Shown in pieces: positions 54,420 to 64,000 of a DNA stretch of 64,000 nucleotides. Position numbers and translations under genes: made by a program. Position 1 is the stretch's first letter; each line of letters opens with the position of its first letter. The notes beneath the pieces are model-generated. The model saw only the letters and a list, made by a program, of their open reading frames with translations, ran no database searches and was not told the origin of the DNA. The stretch lies in assembly GCF_051401765.1 (NCBI RefSeq), contig NW_027480481.1, positions 1,736,001 through 1,800,000 of the forward strand, given 5' to 3'. The DNA is from Calliopsis andreniformis (lineage: Eukaryota; Arthropoda; Insecta; Hymenoptera; Andrenidae).

Positions 54420-56830
54420 CAACCATCAATCCTCAATTCTCAATACTCAATAGAATATCCTGAATTCTCATGTTTCAATACTCAATCCACAAAATTCAAT
54501 AATCAAATCTCAATCCTCAAACATCATTTCTCAACTCTCAATCCTCAATACTCAGTCCTCTCTCTTCAATACTCCATCCTCAATCCTCAATCCTCAAGCG
54601 TCAACCCTCAATCCTCAATCCTCATCCCTCAATCCTCAGTCCTCAAACCTCAATCCGGAATCCTAAATCTTGAATCCTCAACCTTCAGCCGTCGGTCCTC
54701 AACAATCAATTGTCAATCCCCAATCCTCAGTAGAATATCCTCAATTCACAGTTTTCATTACTCAATACTCAATCTGCAATCTTCAAATCTCTATCCACAA
54801 ACATCAATACTCATCACTCAACCCTCAACACTCAGTCCTCAATCCTCAATATTCAATCCTCAATCCTCAATCCTCAATCCACAATCCTCAACATTCAATC
54901 CTCAATACTCAGTCTTCAATGCTAATTCCTCAATCCTCAACACTCAATTCTCAATCCTCAATCGTCAATCTTCAATCCTCTATACTCAATATTCAACCCT
55001 CGATCCTCAATCCTCAATCCTCAATCCTCACTCTTCAATCCTCAATACCCAATCCTCAATCTATAATCCTGAATCCTCAATCCCCAATTCTCAATCCTCA
55101 ATCCTCAGTCCTCAGCTCTCAAGCCTCAATCCTCAACCCTCAGCCCTCATCCTCATTCCTCATTCCTCAATGCTCAATCCTCAATCTTCAATCCTCAATA
55201 CTCAATCTTCAATCCTCAATCCTCAATTCTCAATCCTCAATGCTCAATCCTCAATCTTCAATCCTCAATCCCGAATCCTCAATCCTCAATCCTCAATCCT
55301 CAATCCTCAATCCTCAATCCTCAATCTTCAATCATCCATACTCAAACTGCAATCCTCAATCCTCAGTCCTCACACCTCAATCCTCATTCTTCGACCCTCA
55401 ATACCGAATCCTCAATCTTCAATCCTCAATCCTCAATTCTCAATACACATCCTTCAGTCCCCAATACGCAATCTTCAATCTTCAATCCTCAATCCTTAAT
55501 CCTCAATTCTCCATCCTCAATCCTCAATCCTCAGACATCAAACATCAATACTCAACCCTCAATCCTCGTCCTCAATCCACATCCCTCAATCCTCGATCCT
55601 CAAACTTCAATCATCAATATTCAATCTCCAATCCTAGATCCTCAATCCCCAATCCTCAATCCTTAATCCTCAATCTTCAATCCTCAGACTTCAAACATAA
55701 ATACTCAACCCTCAGACCTCGTCCTCAATCCACAACACTCAATACTCAATTCTCAATATTCAATCATTAACATTCAATCTTCAATCCTTAATCCTCAATC
55801 CCCAACCCTCAATCCTCAATGTTCAATCCTCAACACCCAATCCTCAGTCTTGAATCCTCAATCCTCAATCCTCAATCCTCAATCCTCAGACCTCAAACCT
55901 CAATCCTGAATCCTCAATCCTGAATCCTCAATCCTGAATCCTCAACCTTCAGCCCTGAGTCGTCAACAATCAGTTGTCAATCCTCAATCCTGAATAGAAT
56001 ATCCTCAATTCACAGCTTTCAATACTCAATACTCAATCTGCAATCTTCAGATTTCTATCCACAAACATCAATTCTCATCACTCAACCCTCAATACTCAGT
56101 CCCTAATCATTAATCTTCAATCCTCAACCCTCAATCCTCAATCCTCAATCCTCAATCTTAATCTTCTATCCTCAATACTCAACCTTCAATCCTCAATACT
56201 CAGTCTTCAATCATCAATCCTCAATCCTCAATCCACAATCCTCTATACTCAACCGTCAACCTTCAATCCTCAATACTCAATCTCCAATCCTCAATACTCA
56301 ATCCTCAATCCTCAATCTTCATTCTTCAATCGTCAATAACCAATCCTCAATCTTCAATCCTCAATCCTCAATCCTCAACCCACAATCCTCAATCCTCAAC
56401 CCTCAATCCTCATTCCTCAAACCTCAATTCTCAACTCTCAGCCCTCATCCTCAATTCTCAATCCTCAATACCCAATCCTCAATCTTCAATCCTCAATCCT
56501 CAATCCTCAATCCTTAATCCTCAACCGTCAGTCCTCGTCCTCAATCGTCAACCCTCAATCCACAATCCTCAACCTTCAATCCTCAATAATCAATATTCAA
56601 TACTCAATCCTCAATCTTCAATCCTCAATCTTCAATCCTCAATCCTCAATCCTCAATCCTCAATCCTGATTCTTCAATCCTCAATACCCAATCCTCGATC
56701 TTCAATCCTCAATCCTCAATCCTCAATTCTCAATCCTCAATCCTCAGTCCTCAGTCCTCAAACCTCAATCCTCAACCTCAGCCCTCATCCTCAAACCTCA
56801 ATCCTCAATCCTCAATCCTCAATCTTCAAT
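54420..56830 (+). repeat. Block A, partial copy A3
   Basis: Matches 29622-32030 at offset 24,798. Boxes II 54451, I 54731, I 55995. Has three TGAATCC-type monomers near 55.91 kb, as A2 does and A1 does not, so it is closer to A2 in that respect. Ends at the point matching the T1 left edge (about 32030). Confidence 0.87.
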
Positions 56831-58452
56831 CCTCAATACTCAATCCTCAATCCTCAATCCTCAATCCTCAATCCTCATTCTTCAATCCTCAATACCCAAT
56901 CCTCAATCTTCAGTCCTCAATCCTCAATCCTCAATCCTCAATTTTCAATCCTCAACCCCAGTCCTCAGTACTCAAACCACAATCCTCAATCCTCAGCCCT
57001 CATCCTCAATCCTCAATCCTCAATCCTCAACCCTCAAGCGTCAATCCTCAATCCTCAATCCTGAAACCTCAATCCACAGTCCTCAAACCACAATCCGGAA
57101 TCCTCAATCTTGAATCCTGTACCTTCAGCCGTTGGTCCTCAACAATCTATCGTCAATCCCCAATTCTCAATAGAATATCCTCAATTCACAGTTTTCAATA
57201 CACAATCCGCATTCTTCAATCTTCAAATCTCAATCCACAAACATCAATTCTCATCACTCAACCCTCAGCACTCAGTCCTCAATCATCAATCCACAATCCT
57301 CTATCCTCAATCTTCATTCCTCAATCCTCAATTCTCAATCCTCAATACTCAATCCTCAATCCTCAATCCTCAATCCTCAATCCTCAATCCTCAATCCTCA
57401 ATCCTCAATCCTCAATCCTCAATCCTCAATGTTCAATCCCCAATACCCAAACCTCAATCTTCAATCCTCAATCCTCAACCCACAATCCTCAATACTTAAT
57501 CCTCAATCCTCAGACCTCAATACTCAATCTTCAACCCTCAATCCTCAATCCTCAATCCTCAATCCTCATTCTTCAGTCCTCAGTCCTCAATCTTCAATCC
57601 TCAATACTCAACCTTCAATAATCAATCCTCAATTCTCAATCCTCAATACTCAATCCTCAATCGTCAATCCTCAATCCCCAATCCTCAATCTTCAGTCCAC
57701 AATCCTCAATCCTCAATCCTCAACCCTCAATCTTCAATACTCAATACTCAATCTTCAATCCTCAATCCTCAATCCTCAAACCTCAAGCATGAATACTCAA
57801 CCCTCAGACCTCGTCCTCAATCCACAACCCTCAATCCTCGATCCTCAATCTTCAATACTCAACCCTCAATCCTCAATGCTCAATCCTCAATACCCAATCC
57901 TCAATCTTCAACCCTCAATCCACAATCCTCAATCCCCAATCCTCAATCCTCAATCCTCATTCCACAAACCTCAATCCTGAATCCTCAATCCTGAATCCTC
58001 AATCTTCAGCCCACAGTCCTCAACTATCAGTTGTCAATCCTCAATCCTCAATAGAATATCCTCACTTCACAGGATTCAATACCCAATACTCAACCTGCAA
58101 TCTTCAAATCTCTATCCACAAACATCAATTCTCATCACTCAACCTTCAATACTCAGTCCCCAATCCTCAATCTTCAACCCTCAATCCTCAATCCTCAATC
58201 CTCAATCCTCAATCCTCAATCTTCAATCCTCAATACTCAATCCTCAATCCTCAATCCTCAATCCTCAATCCTCATTCTTCAATCCTCAATACCCAATCCT
58301 CAATCTTCAGTCCTCAATCCTCAATCCTCAATCCTCAATTCTCAATCCTCAACCCCAGTCCTCAGTCCTCAAACCTCAATCCTCAATCCTCAGCCCTCAT
58401 CCTCAACCCTCAATCCTCAATCCTCAACCCTCAAGCGTCAATCCTCAATCCT
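56823..58452 (+). repeat. Block C, copy C3
   Basis: Offset 19,058 from C1, then 19,065 after one extra plain monomer in the run at 57349-57425, which is eleven perfect monomers here against ten in C1 and C2. Boxes I at 57171 and 58052. Private change CCGCATTC near 57208. Confidence 0.87.
57349..57425 (+). repeat. Longest perfect monomer run noticed (11 x TCAATCC)
   Basis: Eleven unbroken TCAATCC units between a TCAATAC and a TCAATGT monomer. The matching runs at 38291-38360 and 46112-46181 have ten. A slippage-prone site whose length differs between otherwise near-identical copies. Confidence 0.85.
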
Positions 58453-58480
58453 CAATCCTCAATCCTCAATCCTCAATCCT

Positions 58481-61400
58481 CATTCTTCAATCCTCAATAC
58501 CCAATCCTCAATCTTCAGTCCTCAATCCTCAATCCTCAATCCTCAATTCTCAATCCTCAACCCCAGTCCTCAGTCCTCAAACCTCAATCCTCAATCCTCA
58601 GCCCTCATCCTCAATCCTCAATCCTCAATCCTCAACCCTCAATCGTCAATCCTCAATAATCAATCTTCAATCCTCAATGCTCAATCTTCAATCCTCAATA
58701 CTCAATATTCAATCCTCAATCCTCAATCCTCAATCCTCAATCCTCAATCCCCAATCCTCAATCTTCAATCATCCATACTCAAACTGCAATCCTCAATCCT
58801 CAGTCCTCACTCCTCAATCCTCATTCTTCAACCCTCAATAGCGAATCCTCAATCTTCAATCCTCAATCCTCAATCCCCAATTCTCAATCATCAATCCTCA
58901 GTCCTCAGCCCTCAAACCTCAATCCTCAACCCTCAGCCCTCATCCTCATTCCTCAATCCTCAATGCTCAATCCTCAATCTTCAATCCTCTATAATCAATC
59001 TTCAATCCTCAATCCTCAATCCTCAATCCTCAGACCACAAACCTCAATCCTGAATCCTCAATCCTGAATCCTCAATCTTCAGCACTGGGTCCTCAACAAT
59101 CAGTTGTCAATCCTCAATCCCCAATAGTATATCCTCAATTCAGAGATTTCAAAACTCAATACTCAATCTGCAGTCTTCAGATCTCTATCCACAAACATCA
59201 ATTCTCATCACTCAACCCTTAATACTCAGTCCCCAATCCTCAATCTTCAATCCTCAATCCTCAATCCTCAATCCTCAATCTTAATCTTCAATACTCAATA
59301 CTCAATCTTCAGTCCTCAATCCTCAATCCTTAATCCTCAGTCCTCAACCTTCAATCCTCAATACTCAATCTTCAATCCTCAATCCTCAATCCTCAATCCT
59401 CAATCATCAATCCTCAATCCTAAATCGTCAATCTTCAATCCTCAATACTCAATCTTCAATCCTCAATCCTCAATTCTCAATCTTCAATCCTCAGTACCAA
59501 ATCCTCAATCTCCAATACACAATCCTCAATCCTCAATCTTCAATCCTCAATACTCAATCTTCAATCATCAATCCTCAATCCTCAATTCTCAATACTCATT
59601 CTTCAGTCCCCAATACCCAATCCTCAATCTTCAATCCTCAATCCTTAATCCTCAATTCTCAATCCTCAATCCTCAATCCTCAGACATCAAACATCAATAC
59701 TCAACCCTCAATCCTCGTCCTCAATCCACAACCCTCAATCCTCGATCCTCAAACTTCAATCATCAATATTCAATCTTCAATCCTCAATCCTCAATCCTCA
59801 ATACTCAATCCTCAATCCTCAATGTTCGATCCTCAATACCCAATCTTCAATCTTCAATCCTCAATCCTCAATCCTCAATCCTCAATCCTCAGTCCTCAAT
59901 CCTCAATCCTCAGTCATCAAACCTCAATCCAGAATCCTCAATCCTGAATCCTCAATCTTTAGCCCTCAGTCCTCAATAATCAATCTCCAATCCTAGATCC
60001 TCAATCCCCAATCTTCAATCCTTAATCCTCAACATTCAATCCTCATTCCCCAGTCCTCAATCTTCAATCCTCAATGCTCAATCCTCAATCCTCAATCACC
60101 AGTCCTCAATCCTCAACCCTCAACCCTCAAACCTCAATCCTCAACCGTCAGTCCTCGTCCTCAATCGTCAACCCACAATCCTCAATCCTCAATCTTCAAT
60201 CCTCAATACTCAATATTCAATCCTCAATAATCAATCTCCAATCCTAGATCCCCAATCCCCAATCTTCAATCCTTAATCCTCAACCTTCAATCCTCATTCC
60301 CCAGTCCTCAATCTTCAATCCTTAATGCTCAATCCTCAATCCTCAATCATCATTCCTCAATCCACAACCCTCAATCCTCAATCATCAATCTTCAATTCTC
60401 AATCCTCAATCCTCAATCCTCAATCCTCAATCCTCAATCCTCAATCCTCAATCATCAATATTCAACAGTCAAGCCTCAAACATCAATCCTCAATACTCAA
60501 TCATCAATCCTCAATCCTCAATACTCAATAGAATATCCTGAATTCTCATGGTTCAACACTCAATCCACAATATTCAATAATCAAATCTCAATCCTCAAAC
60601 ATCAATTCTCAACACTCAATACTCAACACTCAGTCCTCTCTCTTCAATCCTCCATCCTCAACCCTCAATCCTCAAGCGTCAATCCTCAATCCTCAATCCT
60701 CAACCCTCAATCCTCAGTCCTCAAACCTCAATCCCGAATCCTCAATCCTGAATCCTCTACCTTCAGCCCTCAGTACTCAAAAATCAATTGTCAATCCTCA
60801 ATCCTCAACAGAATATCCTCAATTCGCAGTTTTCAATACTGAACCCCATTCTTCAATCTTCAAATCTCAATCCACAAACATCAATCCTCATCACTCAACC
60901 ATCAACACCCAGTCCTCAATCTTCAATCCTCAATCCTCAATCCTCAATCTTCAATCCCCAATACTCAATCCTCAATCCTCAATACTCAATTCTCAGTCCT
61001 CAATCCTCAATCCTCAATCCTCAATCATCAATATTCAACTGTCAAGCCTCAAACATCAATCCTCAATACTCAATCATCAATCCTCAATTCTCAATACTCA
61101 ACAGAATATCCTGAATTCTCATGGTTCAATACTCAATCCACAATATTCAATAATCAAATCTCAATCCTCAAACATCAATTCTCAACACTCAATACTCAAC
61201 ACTCAGTCCTCTCTCTTCAATCCTCCATCCTCAACCCTCAATCCTCAAGCGTCAATCCTCAATCCTCAATCCTCAACCCTCAATCCTCAGTCCTCAAACC
61301 TCAATCCCGAATCCTCAATCCTGAATCCTCTACCTTCAGCCCTCAGTCCTCAAAAATCAATTGTCAATCCTCAATCCTCAACAGAATATCCTCAATTCGC

Positions 61401-61584
61401 AGTTTTCAATACTGAACCCCATTCTTCAATCTTCAAATCTCAATCCACAAACATCAATCCTCATCACTCAACCATCAACACCCAGTCCTCAATCTTCAAT
61501 CCTCAATCCTCAATCCTCAATCTTCAATCCACAATCCTCAATCCTCAATCCTCAATCCTCAATCCTCAATCCTCAATCCTCAGT
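58481..61584 (+). repeat. Block B, copy B3
   Basis: Offset 10,334 from B2. Boxes: I 59125 (TAGTATATCC), II 60529, I 60809, II 61102, I 61382. Near 60382 the monomer is TCAATCA where B2 has TCAATCC. Confidence 0.88.
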
Positions 61585-61674
61585 CCTCAACCCGCAATCC
61601 TGAATCCTCAATCCTGAATCCTCAATCTTCAGCCCTCAGTCCTCAGCCATCAATCCTCAATTCTCAATACTCAA
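60529..61674 (+). repeat. Two complete 573-bp units in B3
   Basis: Box II at 60529, 61102 and 61675, spaced 573 bp; boxes I at 60809, 61382 and 61955, each 280 bp later. Same arrangement as in B2. Confidence 0.88.
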
Positions 61675-64000
61675 TAGAATATCCTGAATTCTCATGGTTC
61701 AATACTCAATCCACAAAATTCAATAATCAAATCTCAATCCTCAAACATCATTTCTCAACACTCAATCCTCAATACTCAGTCCTCTCTCTTCAATACTCCA
61801 CCCTCAATCCTCAATTCTCAAGCGTCAATCCTCAATCCTCAATCCTCATCCCTCAATCCTCAGTCCTGAAACCTCAATCCGGAATCCTAAACCTTGAATC
61901 CTCAGCCTTCAGCCGTCGGTCCTCAACAATCAATTGTCAATCCCCAATCCTCAGTAGAATATCCTCAATTCACAGTTTTCATTACTCAATACTCAATCTG
62001 CAATCTTCAAATCTCTATCCACAAACATCAATACTCATCACTCAACCCTCAACACTCAGTCCTCAATCCTCAATATTCAATCCTTAATCCTCAATCCTCA
62101 ATCCACAATCCTCAACATTCAATCCTCAATACTCAATCTTCAATGCTCATTCCTCAATCCTCAATCCTCAATCCTCAATCGTCAATCTTCAATCCTCTAT
62201 ACTCGATCTTCAACCCTCAATCCTCAATCCTCAATCCTCGATCCTCAATATTCAACACACAACCCTCAATATTCAACACTCAAGCCTCAAACATCAATCC
62301 TCAATACTCAATCATCAATCCTCAATTCTCAATACTCAATAGAATATCCTGAATTCTCATGGTTCAATACTCAATCCACAATATTCAATAATCAAATCTC
62401 AATCCTCAAACATCAATTCTCAACACTCAATACTCAACACTCAGTCCTCTCTCTTCAATCCTCCATCCTCAACCCTCAATCCTCAAGCGTCAATCCTCAA
62501 TCCTCAATCCTCAACCCTCAATCCTCAGTCCTCAAACCTCAATCCCGAATCCTCAATTCTGAATCCTCTATCTTCAGCCCTCAGTCCTCAAAAATCAATT
62601 GTCAATCCTCAATCCTCAATAGAATATCCTCAATTCACAGTTTTCAATACTGAACCCCATTCTTCAATCTTCAAATCTCAATCCACAAACATCAATTCTC
62701 ATCACTCAACCATCAACACCCAGTCCTCAATCTTCAATCCTCAATCCTCAATCCTCAACCTTCAATCCTCAAAACTCAATACTCAATCCTCAATCCTCAA
62801 TTCTCAGTCCTCAATACTCATTCCTCTATCCTCAATCGTAAATCCTCAATGCCCAATCCTCAATCTTCAATCCTCAATGCTCAATCCTCAATGCTCAATC
62901 CTCAATCCTCAATCATCATTCCTCAATCCTCAGCCCTCAACCCTCAAACCTCAATCCTCAACCGTCAGTCCTCGTCCTCAATCGTCAACCCTCAATCCTC
63001 AATCCTCAATCTTCAATCCTCAATACTCAATATTCAATACTCAATCCTCAATCTTCAATCCTCAATCTTCAATCCTCAATCCTCAATCATCAATCCTCAG
63101 TCCTCATTCTTCAATCCTCAATACCCAATCCTCAACCTTCAATCCTCAATCCTCAATCCTCAATCCTCAATTCTCAATTCTCAATCCTCAGTCCTCAGTC
63201 CTCAAACCTCAATCCTCAATCCTCAGCCCTCATCCTCAATCCTCAATCCTCAATCCTCAATCCTCAATCCTCAATCTTCAATCCTCAATACTCAACCTTC
63301 AATAATCAATCCTCAATTCTCAATCCCCAATACTCAATCCTCAATCGTCAATCCTCAATCCCCAATCCTCAATCTTCAGTCCACAATCCTCAATCCTCAA
63401 GCCTCAACCCTCAATCTTCAATACTCAATACTCAATCTTCAATCCTCAATCCTCAATCCTCAATCCTCAATCCTCAGTCCTCAATCCTCAATCTACAATC
63501 CTCAATACTCAGTCTTCAACCCTCAATCCTCAATGCTCAATCCTCAGTCTTCATTCTTCAATCCTCAATACACAATCCTCAATATTCAACACTCAAGCCT
63601 CAATCATCAATCCTCAATTCTCAATACTCAATAGAGTATCCTGAATTCTCATGGTTCAAAACTCAATCCACAATATTCAATAATCAAATCTCAATCCTCA
63701 AACATGAATTCTCAACACTCAATACTCAACACTCAGTCCTCTCTCTTCAATCCTCCATACTCAACCCTCAATCCTCAAGCGTCAATCCTCAATCCTCTAT
63801 CCTCAAACCTCAATCCTCAGTCCTCAAACCTCAATCCCGAATCCTCAATCCTGAATCCTCTATCTTCAGCCCTCAGTCCTCAAAAATCAATTGTCAATCC
63901 TCAATGCTCAATAGAATATCCTCAATTCACAGTTTTCAATACTGAACCCCATCCTTCAATCTTCAAATCTCAATCCACAAACATCAATCCTCATCACACA
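61584..64000 (+). repeat. Extension of B3, running off the window
   Basis: Partner of 51250-54190 without about 524 bp near 62870. At that point the monomers read TCAATGC-TCAATCC-TCAATGC, as at 53067. Boxes: II 61675, I 61955, II 62340, I 62620, II 63632, I 63912. The window ends inside the box I right flank, so the block is cut. Confidence 0.85.

Larger units (their letters stand above)
1..64000 (+). repeat. Satellite array of 7-bp monomer TCAATCC with nested higher-order repeats
   Basis: Every part of the window can be cut into 7-bp units close to TCAATCC. Common variants are TCAATAC, TCAATCT, TCAGTCC, TCAACCC, TCAAACC, ACAATCC, TGAATCC, TCAATCG, TTAATCC, TCAATTC and TCAATCA. A few units are 6 bp (TCATCC, TCGTCC, TCACCC, TCAACC, CATTCT). 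The + strand is very poor in G, and orientation never flips. No stretch over 300 bp lacks the monomer, so there is no room for a conventional gene. The longest perfect run I noticed is 11 monomers at 57349-57425; most runs are 3-6 monomers before a variant. Such arrays are usually heterochromatic and evolve by unequal exchange and slippage (general knowledge). Host and chromosomal location are not visible. Confidence 0.97.

Noticed and set aside
1..64000. Resemblance of the heptapeptide SILNPQS repeat to the RNA polymerase II C-terminal heptad
   Set aside because: Only the period of seven is shared; the residues differ, and the period follows from the 7-bp DNA unit.
1..64000. CRISPR array
   Set aside because: There are no constant repeats separated by unique spacers; everything is monomer variants, and no cas genes occur.
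1..64000. Telomere or interstitial telomeric repeat
   Set aside because: The unit GGATTGA/TTGAGGA matches no telomere repeat I know and lacks a GGG run. Kept only as a weak resemblance.
1..64000. Bacterial or cyanobacterial short tandem heptamer repeat locus
   Set aside because: Such heptamer repeats give similar false peptides, but they are usually short and sit between genes. 64 kb with nested HORs fits a eukaryotic satellite better. Not strictly excluded.
1..64000. Assembly artefact from repeat-graph duplication
   Set aside because: Copies carry private substitutions and whole-monomer differences (for example 5066, 5305, 7763, 34889 and the 56-bp losses), as real copies would. Collapse or misjoins cannot be excluded without reads.
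1..64000. tRNA, rRNA, small RNA or transposon fragments inside the array
   Set aside because: No segment departs from the 7-bp register long enough to hold any of these, and no terminal repeats or target-site duplications were seen.

Overview
The whole 64 kb is one tandem-repeat array. The base unit is a 7-bp monomer, TCAATCC on the + strand (GGATTGA on the - strand). It runs from the first base to the last, always in the same orientation, and no unique sequence interrupts it. I find no gene, RNA gene, transposon, CRISPR array or origin. The many long + strand reading frames are a by-product of the monomer. Seven is not a multiple of three, so all three forward frames read the same heptapeptide, S-I-L-N-P-Q-S, with no stop; the reverse strand has TGA every 21 bases in every frame. 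No CDS is therefore called.

The organism cannot be named from this sequence. An array of this length, with nested higher-order repeats (HORs) that are nearly identical over kilobases, is typical of eukaryotic satellite DNA (pericentromeric, subtelomeric or heterochromatic). Bacterial and cyanobacterial heptamer repeats exist but are normally far shorter. That assignment is inference.

Structure above the monomer. Variant monomers (TCAATAC, TCAATCT, TCAGTCC, TCAACCC, TGAATCC and others) occur in fixed orders that act as barcodes, and these reveal a mosaic of duplicated blocks. Two diverged 'boxes' recur about 50 and 32 times: box I (TAGAATATCCTCAATTCACAG) and box II (TAGAATATCCTGAATTCTCA). They share a core and are clearly paralogous. 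Whenever box I is the next box after box II, the distance is exactly 280 bp (40 monomers), in 20 of 20 cases read by eye.

Layout: 1-620 left stretch; 620-2491 a 936-bp tandem pair; 821-8160 two copies of a 3,670-bp HOR that carries part of that pair; 8235-11650 block D1; 11650-13400 blocks E and F; 13400-16258 mosaic; 16259-19079 a 1.46-kb pair; 18206-25148 block A1 (contains D2); 25167-25895 partial F; 25914-29030 block B1; 29041-35996 block A2 (contains D3); 32030-39907 and 39908-47850 a 7.8-kb tandem pair T1/T2 that includes the second half of A2, then E, F and C; 47850-48150 a short copy of the C tail; 48150-54190 block B2 plus extension; 54420-56830 partial A3; 56823-58452 C3; 58481-64000 B3 plus extension, cut by the window end. 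Block edges are good to a few tens of bases only, because they fall in runs of plain monomers.

The copies differ mainly by whole-monomer gains and losses (14, 56, 56, 168, 524 and 776 bp) and by rare substitutions. This fits repeated unequal exchange in register. The array continues past both window ends, so its full size and setting are unknown.
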